Part shown: piece after piece, positions 1-8,762 of the stretch
Position numbering within the stretch: position 1 is the first letter of the stretch
Layout: the number at the start of each line of letters is the position of its first letter
Assembly: GCA_964631325.1 (NCBI GenBank)
Contig: CAZVWJ010000001.1
Location: 62,001 to 126,000, forward strand
Source: CAZVWJ01 sp964631325
GTDB taxonomy: Bacteria > T1Sed10-126
Length of the DNA: 64,000 nucleotides
Direction: 5' to 3'
The notes under the pieces: generated by a model
The model's database searches: none
What the model was told of the DNA's origin: nothing
Seen by the model: only the letters and a program-made list of their open reading frames with translations
Translations under genes and position numbers: made by a program

Positions 1-100
1 ATTTGGGCAGCGGAAATTAAAATATCGGAGAGAGAGAGGACTAAAGTGCAATAAAACGTTCCTACCGGAAAACAATTACCCTGATTATAAAAAAAGGAAG

Positions 101-202
101 GTTAACTATTCACCTATCCCCTCTCCCCTGGCGGGAGAGGGCCTGCCCTGCGTACGTCAGGATTTTCCCCCATCAGGGGGAAAAAATTTGATGAGTAGTT
201 AC
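101..202. repeat. MITE-like repeat, copy 1
   Basis: A 102-bp block begins GTTAACTATTCACCTA and ends TGATGAGTAGTTAC, so its ends form an imperfect terminal inverted repeat. It holds two internal palindromes, one of the CCCTCTCCC/GGGAGAGGG type and one of the TCCCCC/GGGGGA type. The same ends and palindrome types recur at 61172-61318. It lies between the left edge of the window and the end of the flagellar operon. Non-autonomous mobility is inferred. Confidence 0.55.
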
Positions 203-253
203 AAGGAATGTTTTTAGAAAGGGATATTGGCCATGGAAGTGTTTTTTATAAAA

Positions 254-682
254 TTAGTTACCGGTAAATTTGCCGTAAATCTTATCGGCCAGGCCAAAGT
301 TAGAGTTTTCAGCAACGAGCTGAGAATATTTTCTATCAAGGTGAGAGCGAAACATTTTGCCTCCGTAACCACCATTTAACAATTTTGAGTCCGGAATAGT
401 TTTGCGCATCTGTTTCATTAACATGCCAACCATAAGTCCTTCTAATTTATTAGCCGCTTCTCTTAATTTATTTTTCCTTTCTTCCGGAGATCTTTTTTCA
501 ACTCCGGGTTTATCGAGTTCATAAGCTTCGTTGTTTTCACCGGATTGTTCCAGAGGAATGGTATTATCAGCAGCCTCATTCAAATCAAATGTCTTATTCT
601 GACTCATAAGGTTATTAGCATTAAACTGCTGATTGTTTGCCTGTTCACTTTGCTCAACCATATTCCGGGCCTGTGCGGCCAT
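254..682 (-). CDS. flgJ: FlgJ N-terminal (rod-binding) domain protein
   Basis: Probable flagellar rod-binding protein of 142 residues. The second half (about 66-142) fits the FlgJ N-terminal domain, with a helical stretch including EGLMVGMLMKQMRKT followed by a glycine-rich turn and a RSHLDRKYSQ segment. The first 60 residues are Gln/Asn-rich linker. There is no C-terminal peptidoglycan hydrolase domain, as is common outside Gammaproteobacteria. It is the last gene of the minus-strand flagellar set, after flgI. The start is uncertain because the frame stays open upstream to the end of flgI without another ATG. The role in assembling the rod through the periplasm is known for the family. Confidence 0.75.
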   Translation of the reverse strand: MAAQARNMVEQSEQANNQQFNANNLMSQNKTFDLNEAADNTIPLEQSGENNEAYELDKPGVEKRSPEERKNKLREAANKLEGLMVGMLMKQMRKTIPDSKLLNGGYGGKMFRSHLDRKYSQLVAENSNFGLADKIYGKFTGN

Positions 683-755
683 TGCATTCAGCTTTCCTTT
701 CTGGGCCTGAGACAGAGCCGTAGTGGCGCCGGCCGGGGAAGAGGCGAAAGAAATC

Positions 756-1793
756 TTACATCAACTCCAGGGGAGCATTGAGCGCCCCGGAACGATGAAG
801 GGCTTCCAGTATTGCTATCACTGCGTCAGTAGAAGCCCCGACAGTATTCAGTGACTTAACAACGTCGCGGACAGTAGTGGCTTCAGGCAACATAACAGTT
901 TCCCCGGAGGAAGCCCCTTCCTGGTCCCCGCCATCAACCTGAATGGAAATATCGCCGTGAGTTATTGCAACCGGCCGCACTGCTATGCTCTCTCCCATTA
1001 CCACTGTTCCGGTTCGTTCATTTATAATAATTTTACTTTTATTGCCCGGTTTAATTTGCAGATTTTGAATACCGGAGATAAATTCGACCGGATTATTCTG
1101 ATATTTTCTTGGAATTTTAACTCGAATTGTATTGGCATTTTCCGGCTGAGCCAACCGCCGCTGAAATTCACTGTTAACGACCCGGGCGACCCGAGACGCT
1201 GTGGTGAAGTTACTCTTATGGAGTTGAAACTTGACGTTAGAATTATCACCAACAAACTTAAAAGGAACTTCGCGCTCCACGAGAGCCCCATTGGGCATAG
1301 TCACCGTGGTCAGGTGGCGATCGTCCCCTGCACCTCCCTTGGTAATCGGTCCCTGGGCAACGGCATATATTTTACCGTTAGCGGCTTTAAGCGGAGCCTG
1401 CATCAACACTCCACCGGAAAGGTCATCGGCACTGCCAATTGAACTAACTGTCACATCAATTTTATCGCCGGATTTTTTAAAAGGAGGCAAAGTGGCAGTC
1501 ACCATCACTGCCGCAATATTATCAAGCTGAGCCTGTGCTGGATTCTGAATCCTGATCCCCAGCCGCTGAAGGGCATTGGCAATTGCCCGATTAACAAAAC
1601 CAATCCCTCCGTCTCCGGTTCCAGCCAGGCCCACGACTATTCCGAAGCCCTTGAGCTGGTTCTGGCGCATCCCCACCACGCGGGATAAATTTTTCAGGGG
1701 AACTGTTACCCGCGATTGGGCACAGACAACTGTCGGACAGATCAACAGTAATAGAAAAGTGACTATTTTTACTGTTAATTTACTTGAGAACAT
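756..1793 (-). CDS. flgI: Flagellar P-ring protein FlgI
   Basis: FlgI forms the P ring around the flagellar rod in the peptidoglycan layer. The protein (345 residues from the start chosen) opens with a Sec signal peptide ending near VVCAQS, followed by the family sequence SRVVGMRQNQLKGFGIVVGL and conserved GTGDG. Length is normal for the family. I chose the ATG at 1793 because AGGTGA lies about 7 nt upstream; a GTG at 1814 overlapping the flgH stop is the alternative. A P ring together with the L-ring gene next door implies a diderm envelope. Confidence 0.95.
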   Translation of the reverse strand: MFSSKLTVKIVTFLLLLICPTVVCAQSRVTVPLKNLSRVVGMRQNQLKGFGIVVGLAGTGDGGIGFVNRAIANALQRLGIRIQNPAQAQLDNIAAVMVTATLPPFKKSGDKIDVTVSSIGSADDLSGGVLMQAPLKAANGKIYAVAQGPITKGGAGDDRHLTTVTMPNGALVEREVPFKFVGDNSNVKFQLHKSNFTTASRVARVVNSEFQRRLAQPENANTIRVKIPRKYQNNPVEFISGIQNLQIKPGNKSKIIINERTGTVVMGESIAVRPVAITHGDISIQVDGGDQEGASSGETVMLPEATTVRDVVKSLNTVGASTDAVIAILEALHRSGALNAPLELM

Positions 1794-1810
1794 GTGCAAA
1801 TCACCTGTAT

Positions 1811-2461
1811 TCACCAGAAAAGGACGTTTTTAATGAAGACCCAGGTAGAACCAATCAGACCGCTGGGCTCACCGTTGCGCAGTCCAAGCTGGCCTTCGTA
1901 ATATATTTCTGCATCAGCAATTCTATCCGAAGGAATGGTATTATCCGGCCGCACATCGCGCCGGCGGGCAAATCCTTCGATAGTAATTGTCTTGACCTCG
2001 TCGCCAATTTTTATCTTCCTGCTCCCGCGCAACCTCATAACTCCCTGTTCGTCAATATCTTTTACGCGGACTGAGATAGTCGTATTCAGACTGCCGGAAA
2101 GATCAGAATTTCGTTCTGATTCGTAGTTAGAACCGCCTGAAAAAGCGGCACCAAAGAAGGGAATCCAGGAGACCAGGCTGTTGGCAATAGTGGAATTTTC
2201 ACTACCTTCATTGGCGCTTCCCCCGACTTCCATTGATTTCTCCCGCTCCCGGGTAGAGTCAGTAGTTGCCGAAGCCGACTCAGAAATTGAAATTTTTACC
2301 AGGTCTCCTTCGGCTACGGCTACTTTATCCGAATACTGACTGAGTTTATCGGAACCGTGATTTTCCCACAGGGAGGCTGCGTTAGCGGGGGGGAGCAAAG
2401 AGATGAAACCAAATAATCCTACCAGCACCAGAGTAACTAATTTATTTTCCTGCAGCACCAT
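1811..2461 (-). CDS. flgH: Flagellar L-ring protein FlgH
   Basis: FlgH forms the outer-membrane L ring of the basal body. The 216-residue protein has the family core around VAEGDLVKISISESASATT and a C-terminal strand-rich half including INEQGVMR-like and EIYYEGQLGLRNGE-like segments. Proteobacterial FlgH is usually a lipoprotein. Here the N-terminus is a plain signal peptide ending PPANAAS with no Cys in a lipobox, so membrane attachment must differ. It overlaps flgA by 20 nt and touches flgI, so the ring genes are probably co-translated. Confidence 0.93.
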   Translation of the reverse strand: MVLQENKLVTLVLVGLFGFISLLPPANAASLWENHGSDKLSQYSDKVAVAEGDLVKISISESASATTDSTREREKSMEVGGSANEGSENSTIANSLVSWIPFFGAAFSGGSNYESERNSDLSGSLNTTISVRVKDIDEQGVMRLRGSRKIKIGDEVKTITIEGFARRRDVRPDNTIPSDRIADAEIYYEGQLGLRNGEPSGLIGSTWVFIKNVLFW

Positions 2462-3431
2462 TTTTCACCAACACCTTCCTTCTATCTATTACTTCGGCAT
2501 AAACCTGCTCTTCACTTGAACGATTTTCTACAATGATTTTATCCCCCCGGTGACCGTTATCCTGCGCAACTCCTTGAGTCGTAATTACTATTCCCCCCAT
2601 TTCATAACGCATATTCACTTCTTCATTTCGCTCAACAAGAAGAGGTTTTTTTAGATAACGGTTGTGAACAGCTTTCCCCGCCGGGATAAGCTGAGTGGTT
2701 TCATAGCCCCGGACCGCTTCTGTATCAGTTAATACGTCCCCTTTGAAATGTTTGATTTCTTTTTTCCTCAACTCAAAATCATCCGTGGTCACTTTAGTTC
2801 CTTCCGTGATTTTCCGAGTGGTGACTACTACTTTTCGAAAATCACGCACCCGGGCGTTAACGCGGAAAGTATTAGTAATTGTCCGGCCCTGGCGAACTTT
2901 GATTTTATACCAATTAGTTTCATGCAATTTGTGATAAGGACTTATCTCCCCTAACTCCAGTTGATATTGTCCGGGTGAAATTTTAACCGATTGGGGGACT
3001 CGGATAAGCTTGATTTTTCTCAGGTTATCCTGACCCAATTGTTTTTTTAACAGTTGCTCGACAGGAGTAAAAATTTCTTCTCGGGTGAGTTTGCGAGCCG
3101 GTCTATGAACGTTAGCGTAAATTTCCTGTCCCTTGAATTTGGGGAGAGGCTTATCAGCTTCTCGCGCACACATCATAATGTAACCGCGGCTAATAAATTT
3201 TCCCCGGCCCGGGTCGGGTAAATTACCAAGGTAAATTTCTTCCAGCCCCGGGGGCAACCCCCCCTTGATTATCCGAGACAACGACAGTGGGGGTTTTTTC
3301 ACCGTAACTTCGGATTTTAGTTCCACCGCCCTGGAACTGGCTGCGGCGGCGGGGGATATTCCCCAGCCGCCGCCAGAAATAAGTGCGATTAACACTAAAC
3401 CGATGAGAAGTCTTTTTAGCCAGTTCATCAT
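2442..3431 (-). CDS. flgA: Flagellar P-ring chaperone FlgA (SAF domain)
   Basis: Periplasmic chaperone for P-ring assembly. The 329-residue protein has a signal peptide of about 30 residues (ISGGGWGISPAAAAS). It has a long N-terminal region and a C-terminal SAF-type domain from about residue 205 (RKITEGTKVTTDDFELR) ending in the conserved RRGD-like strand segment IVITTQGVAQDNGHRGDKI. It starts right at the flgG stop codon (overlap at 3431) and overlaps flgH, consistent with one transcript. It is longer than the E. coli protein (about 220 residues); the extra length is N-terminal. Confidence 0.9.
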   Translation of the reverse strand: MMNWLKRLLIGLVLIALISGGGWGISPAAAASSRAVELKSEVTVKKPPLSLSRIIKGGLPPGLEEIYLGNLPDPGRGKFISRGYIMMCAREADKPLPKFKGQEIYANVHRPARKLTREEIFTPVEQLLKKQLGQDNLRKIKLIRVPQSVKISPGQYQLELGEISPYHKLHETNWYKIKVRQGRTITNTFRVNARVRDFRKVVVTTRKITEGTKVTTDDFELRKKEIKHFKGDVLTDTEAVRGYETTQLIPAGKAVHNRYLKKPLLVERNEEVNMRYEMGGIVITTQGVAQDNGHRGDKIIVENRSSEEQVYAEVIDRRKVLVKNGAAGK

Positions 3432-4219
3432 TACTTAAGTAATGTAGTCGCCCGGCGCAGCATCCGGGAAGAAGCTTTAATTGTCTTGTGATTAAACTCG
3501 TAAGCACGCTGCATAGAAATCAGTTTTGTCAGCGAAGAAATAACATCCACGTTTGAAGACTCCAGAAACCCCTGCTGAATTTCACCGGCTCCCTCAGTGC
3601 CCGGAGTAGAGACCGTCGGGGTACCGGAAGCGGGTGTCTCGGTGAATAAGTTCGAACTTTCTGCTTTTAAACCGGCCGGATTGACGAAAGTAGCAAGCTG
3701 GAGCTGACCTACGTTTACGGGAGCAGCTTGGCCGGGAACAGACGCGGAAACAGTGCCATCCTGGCGGACAGTAACCCCGTTGGCGTCCTCCGGGATAGTA
3801 ATGTTTGGTTGAACGTATTGTCCATCAGCAGTGACAAGATTTCCTTCGCCGTCCATTTTCAGGGCACCGTCACGGGTATAAGCGGTGCCGCCGTCAGCTG
3901 TCTGGATCTGGAAAAAACCATCCCCTTTTATCATCAAATCGAGGGGGTTTTCCGTTCGCTTAGCATTACCCTGAGTATAAACCTTAGAAGTCGAACCGGT
4001 GCGAACTCCCATCCCGACCGAAACACCGGTAGGATGTTCGGTGGCCTCCGCTGACGGAGCGCCCGGATTTTTCAAATATTGATAAAATAAATCCTCAAAA
4101 TTGGCCCGATCACGTTTGAATCCGTTGGTGTTAATATTGGCCAGGTTGTTGGCCGTAACATCAACGTTAAACTGCTGGGCCCGCATTCCAGTAGCACCTG
4201 TATACAGACTGCGAATCAT
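3431..4219 (-). CDS. flgG: Flagellar distal rod protein FlgG
   Basis: Distal rod protein of 262 residues. It starts MIRSLYTGATGMRAQQ and has the N-terminal rod signature VTANNLANINTNGFK. The C-terminus is the helical EFNHKTIKASSRMLRRATTLL typical of FlgG/FlgE. The SSNVDVISSLTKLISMQRAYE segment marks FlgG rather than FlgF. A GGAAGATC sequence precedes the ATG at a ribosome-binding distance. It is followed directly by flgA. Confidence 0.95.
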   Translation of the reverse strand: MIRSLYTGATGMRAQQFNVDVTANNLANINTNGFKRDRANFEDLFYQYLKNPGAPSAEATEHPTGVSVGMGVRTGSTSKVYTQGNAKRTENPLDLMIKGDGFFQIQTADGGTAYTRDGALKMDGEGNLVTADGQYVQPNITIPEDANGVTVRQDGTVSASVPGQAAPVNVGQLQLATFVNPAGLKAESSNLFTETPASGTPTVSTPGTEGAGEIQQGFLESSNVDVISSLTKLISMQRAYEFNHKTIKASSRMLRRATTLLK

Positions 4220-4288
4220 AGGAAGATCACCTCAAAAAAATTCAAAACCTTAACTTTTTCGCTTTTATACTTTTCAAAACCCCCGCTA

Positions 4289-5083
4289 TTACGCCTTGCC
4301 AATAGTTTTAATTGCCTGAGCAAGCGCTTTATTCTGTTTATTCATCACGTCGCCCTGCATATTGTACAGACGGTTCAATTCGATCATTCGAACCACGTGT
4401 TTAATCGGTTTTGTATTAGACCTCTCCAGGGCGCCCTGTTTAATTTTAAAATCCTTTCTATCAGCCTGATCAACGATCGGATTGTTAGGCCCCTGCCGAT
4501 AAAAATTTTGTCCCATGTTGCGTAATTTTTGCAAATTTTCAAACTGAGTAATCTCTAATTTTCCAAGCACCTGGTTATTACCATCGACAATTGTGCCGTC
4601 TCCGGTAACCGCTAATTCCTTTATATTGGGGTTTACTGTAAGTGGCCCGTTTTCCCCCATAACTTGCACCCCCTTGGAGGTGACCAACTGGTTCTCCGAA
4701 TTTATTCGAAAAGCACCGTTCCGGGTGTAGACCTCATTACCGTTTTCCAGTTGAATTGTAAAAAAACCATCCCCGAGGATAGCAAGATCGAGCGGGTTCT
4801 GTGATTTCCGAAGACTTCCCTGGGTGTAATTAGTGTAACCCCCGTCCGAAGCTACCCCGGTGTTCAACTGGCCAATATACGGCGGGTCATCAACTGTACC
4901 CATCGGGAGCTCCTTCTGATTATCTCCGGTTTGGTACATGTCATTTTCCGGATATGCTTTAGAAACCATTATTTCTTGTTTGAAGCCAGGGGTAGTAACA
5001 TTAGCCAGATTATTCGCTGCCACATCGAGGCGCTTCTGGCCGTGAAGCATTCCACTGGCTGCCGTGTATAAACCACGAATCAT
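4289..5083 (-). CDS. flgF: Flagellar proximal rod protein, FlgF type
   Basis: Second rod/hook family protein (264 residues), starting MIRGLYTAASGMLHGQ with the signature VAANNLANVTTPGFKQE. The C-terminal part (GALERSNTKPIKHVVRMIELNRLYNMQGD) matches the FlgF/FlgG tail. I call it FlgF because a clearer FlgG follows immediately downstream, the usual pair order in Firmicutes; assignment between the two names is partly inferred from position. Its start abuts the murA stop. Confidence 0.85.
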   Translation of the reverse strand: MIRGLYTAASGMLHGQKRLDVAANNLANVTTPGFKQEIMVSKAYPENDMYQTGDNQKELPMGTVDDPPYIGQLNTGVASDGGYTNYTQGSLRKSQNPLDLAILGDGFFTIQLENGNEVYTRNGAFRINSENQLVTSKGVQVMGENGPLTVNPNIKELAVTGDGTIVDGNNQVLGKLEITQFENLQKLRNMGQNFYRQGPNNPIVDQADRKDFKIKQGALERSNTKPIKHVVRMIELNRLYNMQGDVMNKQNKALAQAIKTIGKA

Positions 5084-6346
5084 TTATGGTCCCTCCGCCG
5101 GCGCTCGTTTCATCTGAGCGCCAAGATTTTCTAATTTTTCTTCCAGCTTTTCGTAACCTCGATCAAGATGATAAATTCTTCTTACTTCGGTTGTTCCTTC
5201 AGCGGCGAGGCCGGCAAGCACAAGAGCTGCCGAGGCCCGCAGATCCGTAGCCATCACCGGAGCTCCTTCTAATTTTTTTACACCGTGAATTGCCACGGAA
5301 TTGCCGTCTATTTTAATATCGGCACCAAGCCGCTCCAGTTCAAGCACATGCATAAACCTATCCTCAAAAATAGTCTCCTTGATAGTAGAAGTTCCACTGG
5401 CGCGGGCGAGCATTGCCGTAAACTGGGCCTGCATATCAGTTGGAAACCCCGGGTAAGGCATCGTTACGATATCAATTGGTTCTGGCGGAAAATTGGCTTT
5501 GAGGCTAATAGCGGATTCTTCGCGACTAATTTCCATCCCGGCCTGTTCAAGCTTATTCAACACTGCCTGGAGTAAGTTGGGATCAGTATTGACCGTTTCA
5601 ATCTCACCGACGGTAATTGCTCCGGCTGTAAGGTAGGTCCCGGTTTCAATTCTATCCGGTATCACCCGGTGCTCAACGCCATGTAGGCTCTCTACTCCGG
5701 TAATCTCAATTCGATCCGACCCGGCTCCTTCAATAGACCCTCCCATTTGATTAATCAACCTGCCAAGGTCAGCTATTTCCGGTTCACAGGCCGCGTTTTC
5801 AATCACTGTTTTGCCCCGGGCCAATGAAGCGGCCATTAACAGGTTTTCAGTCGCCCCCACCGAGGGAAAGTCCAGCGCAATTTCTGTCCCTTCCAGTTGA
5901 GAAGCTCGGGCTTCAATCGTTCCCTCATTCAATTCAATTTCTGCTCCGAGTGATTCCAGACCAGCCAGATGCAAATCTATCGGCCGACTACCAATAGCAC
6001 AGCCCCCGGGCAAAGAGACCCGTGCTTCTCCGAGCCGGCCCAGCAAAGGTCCAAGCACTAACACCGAAGCCCGCATTTTCTTAACCAGATCATAAGGAGC
6101 GGAATTATTTGAGGCCGCCCGGTTATCAATTTCCATTTCTGCCGATTCAAACATAACCTGACTGCCAAGATTACTCAGTAATTTACTCATAGTATAAATA
6201 TCATTAAGCTCGGGAACATTGGTGAGCCGAAACTGTCCCTCACTGAGCAGGGTGGCAGCGATAATCGGCAGGGCCGCGTTTTTAGCACCGCTGATTGGAA
6301 CCGTACCGTAAAGCGGCTTGCCTCCGTCAATTATTAATTTCTCCAC
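5084..6346 (-). CDS. murA: UDP-N-acetylglucosamine 1-carboxyvinyltransferase MurA
   Basis: First committed step of peptidoglycan synthesis, transferring enolpyruvate from PEP to UDP-GlcNAc in the cytoplasm. The sequence opens EKLIIDGGKPLYGTVPISGAKNAALP with the substrate Lys-Asn pair. The catalytic loop is PGGCAIGSRPIDLH with the active Cys (the fosfomycin target). Length is about 420 residues, normal. I place the start at the GTG at 6346, because AAAAGGTG lies about 10 nt upstream and the family begins MEKL. A TTG nine bases earlier is too close to that site. The murA-flagellar linkage resembles the Bacillus murAB region. Confidence 0.95.
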   Translation of the reverse strand: MEKLIIDGGKPLYGTVPISGAKNAALPIIAATLLSEGQFRLTNVPELNDIYTMSKLLSNLGSQVMFESAEMEIDNRAASNNSAPYDLVKKMRASVLVLGPLLGRLGEARVSLPGGCAIGSRPIDLHLAGLESLGAEIELNEGTIEARASQLEGTEIALDFPSVGATENLLMAASLARGKTVIENAACEPEIADLGRLINQMGGSIEGAGSDRIEITGVESLHGVEHRVIPDRIETGTYLTAGAITVGEIETVNTDPNLLQAVLNKLEQAGMEISREESAISLKANFPPEPIDIVTMPYPGFPTDMQAQFTAMLARASGTSTIKETIFEDRFMHVLELERLGADIKIDGNSVAIHGVKKLEGAPVMATDLRASAALVLAGLAAEGTTEVRRIYHLDRGYEKLEEKLENLGAQMKRAPAEGP

Positions 6347-6531
6347 GAAATACAAACACCTTTTCTAATCGGATAGTTGGATGGGCCAATAAAATTTATG
6401 ATGTTTGCTGTATTGAGTGGATTGATTAAAAGCGATATTTACTGGTGTGTCTATTTCAGTCCCTTGTGTGTCCATTCTCATTTGTCGGGAAAGAAGAGAA
6501 AAAAGTTAAGTAATAAGTGGAAAAAATAAAT

Positions 6532-7365
6532 TTAGCGGGTAAAAGTTAGATACCGGCAACGACCGAACGAGTCTTTTCGGAGAGTATAATTTTTCCAGGT
6601 AAGTCTATCAGTACTCTGTTCGAGCAATTCATCAAAGAGCTGTTTGGTTCCCTCCAACCAGAGCTCCCCGCCTTTTTTTAGACGAGTGTGGGACTGCCGC
6701 AAAAAGGTGAGATAAAAATTAATTCCGGACGGCGGAAGATTTACTGCCAAATCAGGTTCATATTTTTCCACCGAATCGGCTAATTTTTCTTCCGACTTAA
6801 CGTAGGGAAGGTTAGCGACAATACCGGCCAATTTCAGGTGAAGGGGGCCTAACCTATCGGCACCTACTAATTTCAGGTTCCAACCATTTAACTCCCGGTT
6901 CTCCGCCGCCAGTTTAATTGCCGGTAAATAAGCGTCCGTGGCCAGGACCCGGCGTTGAGTAGACTGACACAGCCAGCCGGCGATAAAACCCGTGCCGGTT
7001 CCGCAATCAACCAGCGGGCCCGGTGGTAAATCCGGAACCCGGTCCGCAAACCGGCGAGTTAGCGTTTCTGTCTCGGCCCGGGGTATCAGGGCGCGTGGAT
7101 CAGTTTTCAAAGTCAGTTGATCCACGTGACAGTGGCCGAGAATATACTCCAGTGGTTCACCCTCTGAGCGACGGAAAAAGAGTTTTTTAAGTGGAACCGG
7201 TTGTTTGAGAAAGGAAGTATTTACCTGGTTATTTTCAGGCTCAAAATGAGATTCAATTTCTGTTTTTTCCCAGGCGGGAAACTTATTGTACCAGGCGGGA
7301 AATATCGGTTTCTTCTTCAATTTCTTCCAACTTGCGTAGCTTGTCCGATTTTTGAAGAGCATCAA
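6532..7365 (-). CDS. prmC: Release-factor glutamine methyltransferase, PrmC-like
   Basis: Probably methylates the GGQ glutamine of RF1/RF2 using SAM. Visible motifs are EPLEYILGHCHVDQL and RALIPRAETETL (PrmC signature region) and the SAM motif VDCGTGTGFIAGWL. The catalytic tetrapeptide is NLPY instead of the usual NPPY, an unusual change for this family. The gene follows prfA and overlaps its end by 83 nt. No start codon is visible between the prfA stop and the conserved part, so the overlapping ATG is kept. Length (277 residues) is normal. Confidence 0.82.
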   Translation of the reverse strand: MMLFKNRTSYASWKKLKKKPIFPAWYNKFPAWEKTEIESHFEPENNQVNTSFLKQPVPLKKLFFRRSEGEPLEYILGHCHVDQLTLKTDPRALIPRAETETLTRRFADRVPDLPPGPLVDCGTGTGFIAGWLCQSTQRRVLATDAYLPAIKLAAENRELNGWNLKLVGADRLGPLHLKLAGIVANLPYVKSEEKLADSVEKYEPDLAVNLPPSGINFYLTFLRQSHTRLKKGGELWLEGTKQLFDELLEQSTDRLTWKNYTLRKDSFGRCRYLTFTR

Positions 7366-8347
7366 TTAATTCGTCCAGGTCCCCATCAAGGATGTCTTCC
7401 AGGTTATAAAGATCAAGCTCAATACGATGGTCGGTAACGCGCGACTGGGGGAAGTTGTAGGTCCGGATTTTTTCACTGCGATCGCCGCTGCCCACCTGGT
7501 CCCGGCGCGACTCCCGACGTTCTTTTTGCTGTTTCTGCCGGGCCTGTTCGTAAAGACGGGAACGAAGAATTTTCATGGCCCTGGCCCTATTTTTATGCTG
7601 GGAACGCTCATCCTGGCACTCAACTACAATCCCACTCGGTTCGTGAGTTATCCGGACTGCGGAATCAGTCATATTCACGTGCTGGCCCCCGGCTCCACTG
7701 GCCCGAAAAGTATCAATTTCCAGGTCCTGCCGGTCAATATTCACGTCAATTTCACGAGCCTCGGGAAGGACAGCCACCGTAGCGGCGCTGGTATGAATGC
7801 GCCCCCCAGATTCAGTTTCCGGTACCCGCTGAACCCGATGTATTCCGCTTTCAAACTGGAGCTGGCCAAACGCGCCCGAGCCATTAATCATGGCGGTCAA
7901 TTCCTTATAGCCGCCATGATCCGCTTCACTGAGATCAACGATTTCAGTTTCCCATCCCTGGTTGCCGGCATACCGCTTGTACATCCGAAAGAGATCAGCT
8001 ACAAACAGTGCCGCTTCTTCACCACCGGTGCCCGCTCGAATTTCCAGAACCAGGTTACGGTCGGCATCAGGATCATCAGGAATTATCTGTTCCTTCAGCT
8101 TCTCCTTCAACCGGGCTAATTCAGCCTCTAATTGGTCAACTTCCTCCACCGCCAACTCAGCCATTTCGCCGGACTCCGATTGAGCCAGCTCCCGGCTTTC
8201 TTCCAGCTCACTGGAAGTATCTTTATAGCGACGGAAAGTCTGGACCACGGGCTTGATTCGGGAATGTTCCCGGGAAAGTTTCTGAAACTCCTCCCCGGGG
8301 ATTTCGGCGGGCTTATTTAACTGCACCTCAAGCTGTTTCAGACGCAA
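7283..8347 (-). CDS. prfA: Peptide chain release factor 1
   Basis: RF1 reads UAA and UAG stop codons. The GGQ loop is present (SGAGGQHVNMTDSAVRITH), as is the region GTGGEEAALFVADLFRMYKRY typical of bacterial class I factors. The start is doubtful. The TTG used here gives MRLKQLEVQLNKP, about 14 residues shorter than the family. The frame stays open upstream to an ATT beside the rpmE stop codon, and those upstream residues (ELSFESQLEELEL) match the expected N-terminal helix. A non-canonical start is therefore possible. The prmC gene follows with overlap. Confidence 0.93.
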   Translation of the reverse strand: MRLKQLEVQLNKPAEIPGEEFQKLSREHSRIKPVVQTFRRYKDTSSELEESRELAQSESGEMAELAVEEVDQLEAELARLKEKLKEQIIPDDPDADRNLVLEIRAGTGGEEAALFVADLFRMYKRYAGNQGWETEIVDLSEADHGGYKELTAMINGSGAFGQLQFESGIHRVQRVPETESGGRIHTSAATVAVLPEAREIDVNIDRQDLEIDTFRASGAGGQHVNMTDSAVRITHEPSGIVVECQDERSQHKNRARAMKILRSRLYEQARQKQQKERRESRRDQVGSGDRSEKIRTYNFPQSRVTDHRIELDLYNLEDILDGDLDELIDALQKSDKLRKLEEIEEETDISRLVQ

Positions 8348-8388
8348 TTCCAGCTCTTCAAGCTGGGACTCAAAGGAAAGCTCGCTAA

Positions 8389-8664
8389 TTACTCTTCAGC
8401 CTCTTCCCCTTCATCCTCCTCGCCAATATTGCCGTATTTACGTTCGAACCTTTCAACTCTACCTTCAGTATCAACCAACTTTTGTTCGCCGGTGTAGAAG
8501 GGATGACTGCCGGAGGAAACTTCCACTTCCCGCAGTGGATATTCTTCTTCATCCACGGTGGTAGTCTGATCCGTTTCGAGAGTCGAACCGATTATAAACT
8601 CCTCGTCGGAAGAAACATCCCGAAAAACTACGTCACGAAATTCGCTTTCGATTGTTTCTGCCAT
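8389..8664 (-). CDS. rpmE: Ribosomal protein bL31-like with acidic tail
   Basis: Large-subunit protein bL31, zinc-free type, as it has no Cys pairs. The segment DVSSDEEFIIGSTL and then EVSSGSHPFYTGEQKLVDTEGRVERF match the conserved bL31 core. The C-terminus is an acidic tail (GEEDEGEEAEE). I start at the ATG at 8664, preceded by AGTGAGGTG at good spacing, rather than an upstream in-frame start that has none. It sits just ahead of prfA, a common Firmicute order. Confidence 0.9.
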   Translation of the reverse strand: MAETIESEFRDVVFRDVSSDEEFIIGSTLETDQTTTVDEEEYPLREVEVSSGSHPFYTGEQKLVDTEGRVERFERKYGNIGEEDEGEEAEE

Positions 8665-8762
8665 TTTAGACACCTCACTTAAACTGTGATCAAATTTTAC
8701 CTGCACTATTATATCGCTTATTCAACTAACAGTCACCATTTTTTTACCCGGGAGTGGGAAAA

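Noticed and set aside
7427..8119. A 230-codon plus-strand frame
   Set aside because: Lies antisense within prfA, whose protein is unmistakable.
8389..8706. Longer start for the bL31 gene
   Set aside because: The upstream in-frame start lacks a ribosome site and its codons overlap the ribosome site of the better start.
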